Assembly: GCF_000337195.1 (NCBI RefSeq)
Contig: NZ_AOID01000053.1
Location: 1 to 64,000 of the forward strand
Source: Natrinema versiforme JCM 10478
GTDB taxonomy: Archaea; Halobacteriota; Halobacteria; Halobacteriales; Natrialbaceae
DNA: 64,000 nucleotides
Reading direction: 5' to 3'
Under the pieces are notes generated by a model that searched no databases, had not been told where the DNA came from, and worked only from the letters and a program-made list of their open reading frames with translations. The position numbers and the translations under genes were made by a program. Shown piece after piece: positions 1-8,686 of this stretch; the first letter of the stretch is position 1; the number at the start of each line of letters is the position of its first letter.

Positions 1-11
1 CGCGCCATCAG

Positions 12-30
12 AGATGTGTATAAGAGACAG
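12..30 (+). other. Tn5/Nextera transposase mosaic end (sequencing adaptor)
   Basis: Bases 12-30 are exactly the 19-bp Tn5 mosaic end used in tagmentation libraries (AGATGTGTATAAGAGACAG). The 11 bases before it do not continue dnaK. The contig therefore starts with untrimmed adaptor and genomic sequence begins at about base 31. Confidence 0.95.
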
Positions 31-743
31 GCGTCTTTGAGTCGCTGGAGGGCCTGCCGGTCGTCCCGGAGATCGATCCCGTGTTCGTCCTCGAACTCCT
101 CGGCGAGCCAGTCGATGATGGCCTCGTCCCAGTCGTCACCGCCGAGGTCGTTGTCACCGTTGGTCGCGACGACCTCGTAAACGCCGCCGCCGAGATCGAG
201 AATAGAGACGTCGAAGGTGCCGCCACCGAGGTCGTACACGAGGACGGTCTGGTCCTGATCGTCCTCGAGGCCGTAGGCCATCGAGGCAGCCGTCGGCTCG
301 TTGATGATGCGCTCGACCTCGAAGCCGGCGATCTCGCCGGCGTCTTTGGTCGCCTGGCGCTGTCGGTCGGAGAAGTAGGCGGGGACCGTGATGACGGCTT
401 TTTCGACCTCGTCGCCGAGGTAGTCCTCGGCGTCGCGTTTGATCTTCTGGAGGATCATCGCCGAGATCTCTTCGGGCGTATACTCCTCGCCCTCGATCTC
501 GACGGTATAGTCCTCTTCGCCGATGTGGCGCTTGATCGAGGCGATCGTCTTTTCGGGGTTCTGAATCGCCTGATTCTTCGCCGGTTTCCCGACGAGTCGC
601 TCGTCATCGGTAAAGGCAACGACGGAGGGCGTCGTCCGTTCGCCTTCGGCGTTGACGATGATCTCCGGATCGCCACCTTCCATCACCGCGAACGCGCTGT
701 TCGTCGTCCCGAGGTCGATTCCGAGAATTTTGTTGCTGGCCAT
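31..743 (-). CDS. dnaK: molecular chaperone DnaK (Hsp70), N-terminal part, truncated by contig end
   Basis: Hsp70 ATPase that folds and protects cytosolic proteins together with GrpE and DnaJ. About 237 N-terminal codons are present, read leftward from the ATG at 743. The start gives [20 protein letters not shown], the phosphate-1 ATP loop of the actin-like fold, and further in lies [15 protein letters not shown], the phosphate-2 motif. The substrate-binding domain is missing because the gene runs into the adaptor at the contig edge. grpE lies immediately upstream on the same strand, the usual haloarchaeal order. A TATA-like element sits about 27-30 nt before the ATG, which fits a leaderless transcript separate from grpE. 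Confidence 0.97.
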
Positions 744-767
744 CGTGGAGGGGTATTGTGCGCACTT

Positions 768-777
768 TGTTTTAAAG
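768..777 (-). promoter_or_regulatory. TATA-like element of dnaK
   Basis: On the minus strand an A/T-rich CTTTAAAAC stretch lies about 27-30 nt upstream of the dnaK ATG at 743, the normal spacing for a leaderless haloarchaeal gene. It suggests dnaK has its own promoter. Confidence 0.55.
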
Positions 778-930
778 GTTACTAGCCGGATAGGAGGACC
801 GAATAAAATCCGGAAAGCGGGGGCTATAGCATCGCTCGCGGCAGTTGGATCACAGTAAAAACACGGTAAAATCGGAGTCGACTCGAGTGGTCAGTCGACG
901 AGTCTCGGTCGCGGGCGGGTTCCGAACGCG

Positions 931-2145
931 TTACTCGTCCGCTTCGTCCGCCGGAGGTTCCGTTCGGTCGTCGGCGACCTCGCCGCCGAGTTCGATCGCC
1001 TCGTCGGCGTCGTCGGCTTCCTCAGTGTCGCCAGCCGCCGAGTCCGCTTCCTCGGCCGATTCGTCGTCGATATCGTCCGTCGCGCCGTCGCTGCTGTCGG
1101 CGTCTGCCGTCTCCTCCGTTGCTTCGCCGTCGGCGGCGTCGGCAGTATCCACATCGTCGGCCTGCTCGTCTGCTTCTGCGTCCGCGTCGTCGTCACCCTC
1201 CGCGTCGGCGAGTTCGCCGTTCGAGACGGTCACCTGCGCGTTCTGGATGACCTTGTCGCCCATCTCGTAGCCAGGCGTGTAGACGTCGGCGACGGTCCCC
1301 TCCGGCTGGTCGCTGTCGACCTGCATCATGACCTCGTGGCGCTGCGGGTCGGTCTCAGTCCCGGGATCGGGGGCGATCTCGCTGACGTTCTCGTCCTCGA
1401 GGATGCGATCGAACTCCCGCAGCGTCATCTCGACGCCGTCCTGGAGGCTCTCGGCGTCGCCGCTTTCCTCCTCGAGTGCGCGTTTGAGGTTGTCGCGGAC
1501 GCCGATGAGTCGCTCGACGAGGTCCTCGGTCGCGCGGTCTTTGATCTGTTGCTGGCGCTTCTTGGCGCGTTTCTTGTAGTTCTGGAAGTCGGCCTGTTTG
1601 CGCTTGAGCCGGCTCTTGAGGTCCTCGACTTCCTCCTCGTACTCCGCGAGTCGCTCGTCGCGTTCGTCGATGGCCTGCTCGTACTCGTCGAGTTCGTCCT
1701 GCAGTTCGCCGATGGTCTCGGCCTGGGACTCGATGCGTTCCGTGAGGTCCTCGAGTTCCTCGCGCTGGTGGGAGACGGTCCCGTTGAGATCGCGGGCCTC
1801 CTCGACGATCGAGTTGACCTGGCGGGCGAGTTCGTCGTCGTACTCGGTGACCCGGTCGAGGACCCGCTGGACATCCTCGCTCGTTTCGGGTGCGTCCGTC
1901 GCCGCGTCGGCCCCGGTCGCGCCTGCGGCCGGCTCGGCTTCCCCCGCCGCGTCGGCGTCCTCGTCGGTCGCGTCGCGACTCGAGTCGGCGTCTGCGGCCG
2001 CCGTCGCGTCGTCCGGGTCGGGAGCCGATTCCGCGTCCCCGTTCGTCGACGCCGCGGGATCCGCGTCGGCCGTCTCGCCGTCGTCGGATTCCTCCTCGGA
2101 CGGGACACCCTGGGCGGACGTGTTCGTGCCCTCGTCTTCGCTCAT
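931..2145 (-). CDS. grpE: nucleotide exchange factor GrpE with long acidic extensions
   Basis: GrpE releases ADP from DnaK. The protein is 404 aa, about twice the usual 180-220. Residues 1-90 are a low-complexity D/E/A/T tract, 95-215 a long coiled coil that includes the KRKQADFQNYKKR signature, 245-312 the beta-rich GrpE head (PQRHEVMMQV, PGYEMGDKVIQNAQVTVS), and 313-404 a second acidic tail. I chose the ATG at 2145 because a TATA-like element lies about 25 nt upstream; an open extension to 2859 overlaps the CBS gene and is not coding. The acidic tails fit solubility in high salt, but their length is unusual. The gene sits upstream of dnaK, its functional partner. Confidence 0.96.
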   Translation of the reverse strand: MSEDEGTNTSAQGVPSEEESDDGETADADPAASTNGDAESAPDPDDATAAADADSSRDATDEDADAAGEAEPAAGATGADAATDAPETSEDVQRVLDRVTEYDDELARQVNSIVEEARDLNGTVSHQREELEDLTERIESQAETIGELQDELDEYEQAIDERDERLAEYEEEVEDLKSRLKRKQADFQNYKKRAKKRQQQIKDRATEDLVERLIGVRDNLKRALEEESGDAESLQDGVEMTLREFDRILEDENVSEIAPDPGTETDPQRHEVMMQVDSDQPEGTVADVYTPGYEMGDKVIQNAQVTVSNGELADAEGDDDADAEADEQADDVDTADAADGEATEETADADSSDGATDDIDDESAEEADSAAGDTEEADDADEAIELGGEVADDRTEPPADEADE

Positions 2146-2165
2146 GTCCCAGTCAACGAACAGCG

Positions 2166-2176
2166 GTAATAAAAGG
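2166..2176 (-). promoter_or_regulatory. TATA-like element of grpE
   Basis: A minus-strand CCTTTTATTAC stretch lies about 22-30 nt upstream of the ATG at 2145. The spacing supports that ATG as a leaderless start. Confidence 0.5.
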
Positions 2177-2328
2177 GTTGAGGTAGCCGGATCGCGGCGG
2201 CCGGTCCGGAACACAGCGCGGTCACCGTCTGGCAACACCGAGCCGCGATCGCCGCTTCGACGCCCGATCCCCGACGCGATCTCTGCGTTGACGGAAAACA
2301 TCATACCGACCGTTCCCGTTGTAGTACT

Positions 2329-2703
2329 ATGGGAAGTGCTGACAAGGAAACCGTCGAAGACGTGATGTCCACGCCGCTGGAAACGATTTCGGGAGACGCA
2401 ACGGTGATGGAAGCGACGAAACGGATGCGCGAGACGGACATCAACGCCTTGGTCGTTCGCACCTCGCCGCGGGCGATCATCAGCAGTACGGACGTGCTCG
2501 ACGCCGTCGCCGAGGGACGAGACGTCACGGAGTTGGCTGTGAGCGACGTGATGACGACGGACGTCGAAACCGCAACCCCGGATCTCTACATGGAAGAGGT
2601 CGCCGCGATGATGACCACCTACGGAATCAAACACCTCCCCGTCGTCGACGACGACTACGTCGGGATGGTCTCTTCGACCGACGTGACCGCTCACCTCTCG
2701 TAA
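2329..2703 (+). CDS. CBS-domain pair protein
   Basis: A 124-aa protein made almost only of two CBS motifs (about residues 8-60 and 70-123), a Bateman module that usually binds adenosine nucleotides such as AMP, ATP or SAM and acts as an energy sensor. Characteristic stretches are VEDVMSTPLETI, DVMTTDVETATPD and KHLPVVDDDYVGMVSSTDV. There is no catalytic or transporter domain, so it probably regulates a partner protein in trans. It is divergent from grpE and ends 98 bp before the XPB gene. No specific ligand can be assigned from sequence. Confidence 0.93.
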   Translation: MGSADKETVEDVMSTPLETISGDATVMEATKRMRETDINALVVRTSPRAIISSTDVLDAVAEGRDVTELAVSDVMTTDVETATPDLYMEEVAAMMTTYGIKHLPVVDDDYVGMVSSTDVTAHLS

Positions 2704-2800
2704 CTTCGAGCGGGAGTCGGTGGTCGGGCCGCGAGCGATCCGCCGTTCGAGGCCGCCGAACACCCGACAGTATTTGTACGCCCTGCCCCGACTGTGGCCC

Positions 2801-4243
2801 GTGACGCGGACATCGAGCGACGGCGCAGCTCCGATCGAACTCCGGTACGAGGACGGCACGATCCGGATCGACGGCCTCGAGGGGGCGTCGGTTTCGCCGT
2901 CGTCGGTCCGCGGGTCGGTCCCCGACCTCGAGGCCGATCCGCGGACCGACGGCTGGCGCGTTCCGGCCGGCGGCTACGCCGGCCTGCGGGCGGCCCTGAC
3001 CGACACCGGGGTCGCGATCGACGACCGCGTCCTCGACCTCGATCCCGTCTCCGATCTCCGCTCGGCGTACGAACTCCGCGACTATCAGGAAACGGCCCTC
3101 GAGGCGTGGCTCGAGACCGACCGCTGGGCCGACGCGCCCGCTTCCGCTCTTGACTTGGTTCCGCGAGCGCCCGCCGGCGTCCTCGAACTGCCGACCGGCA
3201 GCGGCAAGACGGTCATCGCGCTGGCGGCGATCGAGCGGCTCTCGGTGCCGACGCTCGTCGTCGTGCCGACGATCGATCTGCTCGAGCAGTGGGTCGGGGA
3301 ACTCGAGCGCGAGTTCGGCACCCCGATCGGCCGCTTCGGCGGCGGCGAACAGCGCCTCGAGCCAATCACGGTCTCGACGTACGACTCGGCATACCTCAAA
3401 GCCGACTCGGTGGGCGACCGCTTCGGCTGCGTCGTCTTCGACGAGGTCCACCACCTCGGCGGCGAGGGCTACCGCGAAATCGCACGGCTGCTCGCCGCGC
3501 CCGCCCGGTTGGGACTGACCGCGACCTTCGAGCGCCCCGACGGCGCACACGAGGTCATCAAGGAAATCGTCGGGCCGCTGGTCCACCGCATTGACGTGGA
3601 CGAACTCGCCGGCGACCACCTCGCGAACTACGACGTCAAGCGACTCGAGGTGTCGCTCACCCCCGACGAGCGCGAGGAGTACGAGCGAGCGCAGGGAATC
3701 TTCACGGACTACCTCGCGAAATCGAACATCGAGATGCGCAGCGGGTCGGACTATCAGGAACTCGTCAAGCGGTCGGGGAACGATCCCGAAGCCCGGGAGG
3801 CGTTGCTCGCGCGCCAGCGCGCACGAGAGATCATGCTCGGTAGCGAGAACAAACTCGCGACGCTCGCGGCCATCCTCGACGACCACCGCGGCGAGCGGAC
3901 CATCGTCTTCACGGCGCACAACGACCTCGCGTACGGCGTCAGCGAACGGTTCCTGCTGCCGACGATCACCCACCAAACCGGGGCCGCGGAGCGACGGGAG
4001 ATCCTCGAGCGCTTCCGCGAGGGAACTTACACGCGGATCGCGACCTCGAACGTGCTCGACGAGGGCGTCGACGTGCCCGACGCGAACGTCGCGGTCGTGC
4101 TCTCGGGCAGCGGCAGCGAACGCGAGTTCACACAGCGGTTGGGACGCATTCTGCGGCCGACGGCCGATGGCAGTCGCGCGCTGCTCTACGAAGTGGTGAG
4201 CGAGGACACCGGGGAGGAACGCGTCGCCAGACGGCGACGGTAA
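2801..4243 (+). CDS. XPB/Rad25-type DNA repair helicase (SF2)
   Basis: Archaeal XPB homologue, 480 aa from the GTG at 2801: an ATP-dependent SF2 helicase that unwinds DNA for Bax1-mediated nucleotide excision repair. An N-terminal damage-recognition-like region (about 1-95) precedes helicase domain 1 with Walker A LPTGSGKT (about 130-137) and the DEVH box (about 214-217), then domain 2 with the arginine-finger motif QRLGRILRP near the C terminus. The frame is open to 2720, but the region before 2801 reads as non-coding and holds a TATA-like TATTTG 25-30 nt before the GTG. Its usual partner Bax1 lies 790 bp downstream on the same strand. Confidence 0.95.
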   Translation: MTRTSSDGAAPIELRYEDGTIRIDGLEGASVSPSSVRGSVPDLEADPRTDGWRVPAGGYAGLRAALTDTGVAIDDRVLDLDPVSDLRSAYELRDYQETALEAWLETDRWADAPASALDLVPRAPAGVLELPTGSGKTVIALAAIERLSVPTLVVVPTIDLLEQWVGELEREFGTPIGRFGGGEQRLEPITVSTYDSAYLKADSVGDRFGCVVFDEVHHLGGEGYREIARLLAAPARLGLTATFERPDGAHEVIKEIVGPLVHRIDVDELAGDHLANYDVKRLEVSLTPDEREEYERAQGIFTDYLAKSNIEMRSGSDYQELVKRSGNDPEAREALLARQRAREIMLGSENKLATLAAILDDHRGERTIVFTAHNDLAYGVSERFLLPTITHQTGAAERREILERFREGTYTRIATSNVLDEGVDVPDANVAVVLSGSGSEREFTQRLGRILRPTADGSRALLYEVVSEDTGEERVARRRR

Positions 4244-4335
4244 CTGGAGGGGAACTCGAGAACCGTCGAATCTACCGAGAACAGCCGAGACTGCCGAGCC
4301 CACCGAAACCAGCGAGATCACCCACTCTCGACTCG

Positions 4336-4911
4336 TTACTCGTAGCCGGCCACGTTCCACTGCCCGCCGAGTTCGGAGCGCTCGAACGTCTGAAAGGAAC
4401 CGCGCTGAAAGATCGTTACCCGGCCGGTCTCCTCGCTGAGCGTGACCGTCGAGATCACATTCGGCCGTCGCGAGGTGTCCAGCGCGCTCATGTGGCGCGA
4501 TCCCATCCAGTCCTCGTACCCGCTGTCGGTCTCCTCGGAATTCTCGAGTTCGCCGGGAACGACGTCTCGAAAGCGGACCATCTGGTCTTGGACGACGCCG
4601 TCGACGCTCACGACGAGCGCGCCGTCTCGGGTCATCGCCACCTCCCGCGCCGCCTCGAAGAAGGTATCGAGGTCCAGACAAACGTCGCGACAGCGGTCCG
4701 TCGGCCACGTGTTGTCCCCCATCGGATCCGCGAAGTCCGCGACCGAGGGACCGGTGACGACGGCGACGTACAGGCCGGGGCCCTTGACGTACTGCTCGTC
4801 CCACCGGTCGAAGTCGAGACTGATCCCCTCGAGGGAGTGGACGAGACAGTCGATCAGTTCCCGGACGCCGTCGTGGGTCTCGTACTCGATCCGGAGCGCC
4901 GAATCGTCCAT
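4336..4911 (-). CDS. dacZ: diadenylate cyclase DacZ (DisA_N domain)
   Basis: Makes the second messenger c-di-AMP from two ATP. The 191-aa protein has the DisA_N (DAC) fold. Visible motifs are DGA (residues 96-98), which contacts ATP and metal, and SRHMSALDTS (about 138-147), the haloarchaeal form of the RHR motif. No other domain is attached, as in the DacZ studied in Haloferax volcanii, where c-di-AMP is linked to osmotic control (established knowledge). The gene lies antisense between the XPB helicase and bax1, ending 93 bp from the former and starting 120 bp from the latter. No membrane segment is seen, so it should be cytosolic. Confidence 0.93.
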   Translation of the reverse strand: MDDSALRIEYETHDGVRELIDCLVHSLEGISLDFDRWDEQYVKGPGLYVAVVTGPSVADFADPMGDNTWPTDRCRDVCLDLDTFFEAAREVAMTRDGALVVSVDGVVQDQMVRFRDVVPGELENSEETDSGYEDWMGSRHMSALDTSRRPNVISTVTLSEETGRVTIFQRGSFQTFERSELGGQWNVAGYE

Positions 4912-5030
4912 GCGACCGATTTGGGACGGGATCGCCGTAATATCGCTGCCTGAACCGCCGGAGAGAAGGGAAGGAAGGCTCGAGCCGCCGTCCGGGCCAC
5001 TTTTGGCGACGCCGCGCCGACACGGGATAG

Positions 5031-6569
5031 ATGCTGACGAAGGACCTGCTGCGGGTCTCGCGGGCCGGCGGCGGCTACCACCCGCAGTTCGCCGCTCGCG
5101 AGCACCGGCCGCTGGCCGCCCGCGTCATCGGCACGTATCAGGGCCACGTCGGGCAGCCCCGAGCTGCTCTCGAGACGGCGCTGACCGACCTCGAGCGCGA
5201 CGCCGACGACTTCAAACTCGTCCGCGGATTTTCGGCGCTGCTCGAGCGCGAGGCGACTTTCGAGACGGACGCCGAAATCGAGCCTGAGCGCGCTCGCAAA
5301 GCCGCGTTCGAAGCCGCCGAGGCGGTCGGCGTGGTCACCGAAGACGAGCGTGCGATGGCGCTCATCCGGGCGAGCGAGTCCCTCGACGTGTCGGCGGACG
5401 CCCTCGAGACCGCGCTCTACGCCGACCTCGAGACGCGACAGGTCCTCACTGCGGTCGACACGCGCTGGGATCCAGACGAGTTGCTCGATCGGTACAACCT
5501 CTCGCTCTGTCAGACCGCGCTGTTCGACGCGACCGAGGTGCGCGTGCGCTCGAGCGATCCGAAAGCGCTGATCTCGGCGATCAAGCGGCTGCGACTGATG
5601 TACGAGATTCGGCGCGTCGAGGGCGAGTCGGCGGCCGGGGCCGACGGGCTCTCGGAGCGCGAAGTCGTCGTCACGGGGCCGACCCGCCTCTTCCGTGCGA
5701 CGCGGCGCTACGGCACTCGATTCGCACGACTCCTCCGAACCGTCGCGAAGGGCGAGGCGTGGTCGCTCGAGGCGACGATCGACGATCGGGGCACCGAACG
5801 CACGCTCGAACTCTCCAGCTCGGACCCGGTTCGGGTGCCCGACGCGGAGCCGATCGCGGACGTGACCTTCGACAGCGGCGTCGAAGCCGATTTCGCCGCT
5901 CGCTTCTCGAGTCTGGACCTCGACTGGAAACTCGTCCGCGAGCCGGAGCCGCTCGCGACGGGGACGAAGGTCATGATCCCGGATTTCGCGTTCGAGTACG
6001 AGTACGGCGACTTCCGTCTCTACTTCGAGATCATGGGATTCTGGACGCCCGAGTACGTCGCGAAGAAGCTCTCGCAGCTCTCCTCGCTCGAGGACGTGGA
6101 CATGCTGGTCGCGGTCGACGAATCGCTGGGCGTCGGCGAGGAAATCGCCGCCCGCGACCACCGGGCGATTCCGTACTCGGGGACGGTGCGGGTCAAAGAC
6201 GTCGCCGACGTCCTCCGAGAATACGAGCGCCAGTTGGTGGCCGAGAGCGCGGCCGAACTCCCCGACGAGTTGCGGCCGGCGGAAGACGCGATCGCACTCG
6301 GAACGCTGGCCGAACGTCGCGGCGTGAGCGCGGACGCGCTCGCAGACGTCGACTTCCCCGAGCACGACCGCGTCGGGCGGACGCTGATTCGGCCCGCCGT
6401 CCTCGAGTCGCTCGCGGACGCGATCGAGCCGGGGATGGCGCTTTCGGACGCCGAACCGATCCTCGAGGAGGACGGGATTTCCGACTCGAGTGCGGTCCTC
6501 TCGCGGCTCGGGTACCGCGTCGAGTGGGAGGGGCTGGCCGGCGGGACGATCGTCGAACGGACCGAGTAG
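5031..6569 (+). CDS. bax1: Bax1 (DUF790) nuclease, XPB partner
   Basis: The 512-aa DUF790/Bax1 protein is the structure-specific endonuclease that works with archaeal XPB in nucleotide excision repair, cutting near the bubble 3' side in studied crenarchaeal homologues. The N-terminal half is helical. The C-terminal half (about 300-380) carries a PD-(D/E)xK-like nuclease core: a PDF motif, then YFEIMG, then a lysine-bearing helix (YVAKKL). In many archaea bax1 directly follows xpb; here dacZ is inserted on the opposite strand between them, so the two are not co-transcribed. Start is the ATG at 5031. Confidence 0.95.
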   Translation: MLTKDLLRVSRAGGGYHPQFAAREHRPLAARVIGTYQGHVGQPRAALETALTDLERDADDFKLVRGFSALLEREATFETDAEIEPERARKAAFEAAEAVGVVTEDERAMALIRASESLDVSADALETALYADLETRQVLTAVDTRWDPDELLDRYNLSLCQTALFDATEVRVRSSDPKALISAIKRLRLMYEIRRVEGESAAGADGLSEREVVVTGPTRLFRATRRYGTRFARLLRTVAKGEAWSLEATIDDRGTERTLELSSSDPVRVPDAEPIADVTFDSGVEADFAARFSSLDLDWKLVREPEPLATGTKVMIPDFAFEYEYGDFRLYFEIMGFWTPEYVAKKLSQLSSLEDVDMLVAVDESLGVGEEIAARDHRAIPYSGTVRVKDVADVLREYERQLVAESAAELPDELRPAEDAIALGTLAERRGVSADALADVDFPEHDRVGRTLIRPAVLESLADAIEPGMALSDAEPILEEDGISDSSAVLSRLGYRVEWEGLAGGTIVERTE

Positions 6570-6665
6570 TACGTATCAGGTATCGAAGCGGCGAGAGTCC
6601 AGCGACGGCGAGCGGTCCGACACTGAACTCAACACCCAACGTACTTTGTAATCAGCCTTAACCGG

Positions 6666-7139
6666 GTGAGGTCCTATTCGTCTATAGTGTCCAACTCCCC
6701 CTCCAGCGCTCCGGTCTCCATCTTGCTCGTCGAGGACAACCCCGGCGACGTCCGACTCATAGAGGAGGCGTTCAAATCGGCGGGGTTCGCGACGACGTTT
6801 CATACCGTTACCGACGGTGCCGCCGCGATCGACTTTCTCCAAGACCAGGCCGCGACCGACTCCGGCCCCAATCTAGATCTGATGTTGCTGGATCTAAATC
6901 TCCCGCGAACGGACGGGTTCGAAGTGCTCGAGACGATCAAGGACGATCCGGCGCTTTCCTCGCTGCCGGTGCTCGTCCTCACGAGTTCGGAGGCGACCGA
7001 GGACATCGTCAAGAGTTACGAACTGTGTGCGAACGCCTATCTCACCAAGCCGACCGATCCCGCCGAATTCGCCGACATCGGCCGCGCGGTCGAAGCCTTC
7101 TGGATCGACGAGGCGACGCTGCCGCCGGTTCCGTCGTAA
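6666..7139 (+). CDS. single-domain response regulator (receiver only)
   Basis: A CheY/Rcp1-like receiver, about 157 aa from the GTG at 6666 or 150 aa from the GTG at 6687; the latter fits a TATA-like stretch near 6645 better. It has the acidic pocket (LLVEDNPGDVRL), the phospho-acceptor Asp in LMLLDLNLP, the switch Thr/Ser (LVLTSS) and the conserved Lys-Pro (LTKPTD). There is no output domain. Such receivers are partners of PAS-containing histidine kinases; the nearest kinase is at 57.9 kb and any link is a guess. The gene converges with the minus-strand PUA gene, with a 1-bp gap between the stops. Confidence 0.93.
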   Translation: MRSYSSIVSNSPSSAPVSILLVEDNPGDVRLIEEAFKSAGFATTFHTVTDGAAAIDFLQDQAATDSGPNLDLMLLDLNLPRTDGFEVLETIKDDPALSSLPVLVLTSSEATEDIVKSYELCANAYLTKPTDPAEFADIGRAVEAFWIDEATLPPVPS

Positions 7140-7140
7140 G

Positions 7141-7656
7141 TTACGACTCGAGGTCGCGCTGTCTCCCCTTCGGGACCATCGAGCGCAGTTCCCCGTGGAC
7201 GTAGAGGCCGACGCCGATCGGTTCGCGCTGGCCTGCGACCTCGTGTGCGGCAATGAGGTATCCCCAGTCGCCGTCCCACCGCTCGAGGTCCTGGTCCTCG
7301 CCGCTCGCGAACCGGCGAGCCTGCTCGCGGTCGAGTTCGATCACGCAGTCGGTCGCGTGTGTACCGAACCGCTGGACGAAGTCCGTCGTCGGCTTCCAGT
7401 GTTCCTGTCTGGTGCGGAGACAGGTCATGCCGATCGCCTCGATCTCGATCGGGGACGGTGCGTCGCCGCCGTAGATCCAGATCTTGCCCGCGCCCTTCTC
7501 CCAGAACGTGTAGTCGTCGAAGATCCTCGGTGGGATACCGAACCGGTCCGCGAAGAGATCGATCACTTCCGCGCGCGTCGCACGGCCGTCGACGGTGCGG
7601 TCGGCCTCGGTGGCCGGCAGTCGGTCGAAGCGCTGGCCATCGTTTCCGTCGGCCAT
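7141..7656 (-). CDS. PUA-like RNA-binding protein paired with an m5C RNA methyltransferase
   Basis: A 171-aa protein resembling the stand-alone C-terminal PUA-like domain of bacterial RsmF: FGIPPRIFDDYTFWEKGAGK near residues 40-60 and the closing REPIGVGLYVHGELRSMVP motif. It lacks a catalytic domain. Its ATG overlaps the stop of the upstream Nol1/Nop2/Sun methyltransferase by one base, so the two are translationally coupled and probably form one split enzyme: the methyltransferase supplies catalysis, this protein RNA binding. The family assignment is by motif resemblance. Confidence 0.88.
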   Translation of the reverse strand: MADGNDGQRFDRLPATEADRTVDGRATRAEVIDLFADRFGIPPRIFDDYTFWEKGAGKIWIYGGDAPSPIEIEAIGMTCLRTRQEHWKPTTDFVQRFGTHATDCVIELDREQARRFASGEDQDLERWDGDWGYLIAAHEVAGQREPIGVGLYVHGELRSMVPKGRQRDLES

Positions 7657-8564
7657 CAGGCGGTCACCTCCAACTTCGCGACGAAGAAGCCGCCGGTATC
7701 GTTCTGGTGTGGATAGATCCGAGCCGCCTTCTCGAGGCTCGAGTCGAACTCGTCGTCCTCCCATGCGGTCAGCCCCGGGGAGTGCTCGAGGGCGAGGTCG
7801 AAATCGACGACGCGACAGGACTCGGTGTCGAGCGCGTGCTGGACGATGGCCTCGTTCTCCTCGGGTGCGAAGGTACACGTCGAATAGACGACGGTGCCGC
7901 CCTCGCGGGTGGCCTGAATCGCCCGACGGATGATTCCCTTCTGGATGCCCGCGACGGAGGAGATGTGGCCTTCGGACCAGTTGTCCAGCGCGTCGGGGTT
8001 CTTCCGAATCGTCCCCTCGCAGGAACAGGGTGCGTCGACGAGCGTGCGGTCGAACTCGTCGAACTCGAATCGCTCGAGCGAGTAGTTGCGCGCGTCGGCG
8101 TTGGTCACCGCGAGGCTGGTCGCGCCGAGTCGCTCGGCGTTAAAGCGCAGTGCCGAAATCCGGCCGAGGTTGTTGTCGTTCGCGACGACCGTCCCGCGGT
8201 CGTCCATCAGCGCCGCGATCTGGGTGGCCTTCCCACCGGGGGCCGCACAGCAGTCCCAGACCCGCTCGCCGGGTTCGGGGTCGAGGACGACCGGCGGCAC
8301 CGCCGAGACCTCCTCCTGCCCGTGGGTAAAGCCGTGAAAGGAGGTCCACGTCGATCCCGGCGAATCGGTCTCGAGGTCCAAAACGCGGGAGTTCCAGTCG
8401 GCCTGCTCGTAGCCGATTCCCTCCCGCTCTAGGGCCGCGAGCGTGCGCTCGACGGTCGCCTTGATCGTGTTCACGCGGACGGCGTTGCCGAGCGGCCGCT
8501 CGCAGGCCGCCAGAAAGGCGTCGAAATCGTCAATGATCGGTCGATACCGCTCGAGTGGCTCCAT
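7656..8564 (-). CDS. RsmB/NOP (Nol1/Nop2/Sun) family RNA m5C methyltransferase
   Basis: A SAM-dependent RNA cytosine-5 methyltransferase of 302 aa. It shows the SAM site DCCAAPGGKATQ, motif IV DAPCSCEGT with the Pro-Cys that releases the product, and motif VI STCTFAPEENE with the catalytic Cys of the Thr-Cys pair. I prefer the ATG at 8564 (MEPLERYRPI) because this is where the N-terminal domain begins; a 26-residue extension to 8642 is possible. The substrate, rRNA or tRNA, cannot be told from sequence. It is the first gene of a two-gene operon with the PUA protein. Confidence 0.94.
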   Translation of the reverse strand: MEPLERYRPIIDDFDAFLAACERPLGNAVRVNTIKATVERTLAALEREGIGYEQADWNSRVLDLETDSPGSTWTSFHGFTHGQEEVSAVPPVVLDPEPGERVWDCCAAPGGKATQIAALMDDRGTVVANDNNLGRISALRFNAERLGATSLAVTNADARNYSLERFEFDEFDRTLVDAPCSCEGTIRKNPDALDNWSEGHISSVAGIQKGIIRRAIQATREGGTVVYSTCTFAPEENEAIVQHALDTESCRVVDFDLALEHSPGLTAWEDDEFDSSLEKAARIYPHQNDTGGFFVAKLEVTA

Positions 8565-8654
8565 TTGCTCTGGGTTCGAGTGACTGGCGTTTGTGGGTTT
8601 CGAAGCGCCCGGGAGCGACTGTATTAACGGGGAACCGCCCATCTAATGGCCAGA

Positions 8655-8686
8655 TATATACAATAGTGTATATACTTGCACACTAT
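8655..8686 (+). promoter_or_regulatory. two overlapping palindromes over the promoter and start codon of the next gene
   Basis: Two nested inverted repeats lie just before the ATG at 8685: TATATACA-ATAG-TGTATATA (8655-8674, 8-bp arms) and ATAGTGT...ACACTAT (8663-8669 with 8680-8686, 7-bp arms). They cover the likely TATA box and the start codon. A dimeric repressor binding here would block transcription; this role is inferred. Confidence 0.6.

Noticed and set aside
1336-2169. A 277-codon antisense frame over grpE
   Set aside because: High-GC haloarchaeal genes usually leave an open frame on the opposite strand; composition matches a shadow of grpE.
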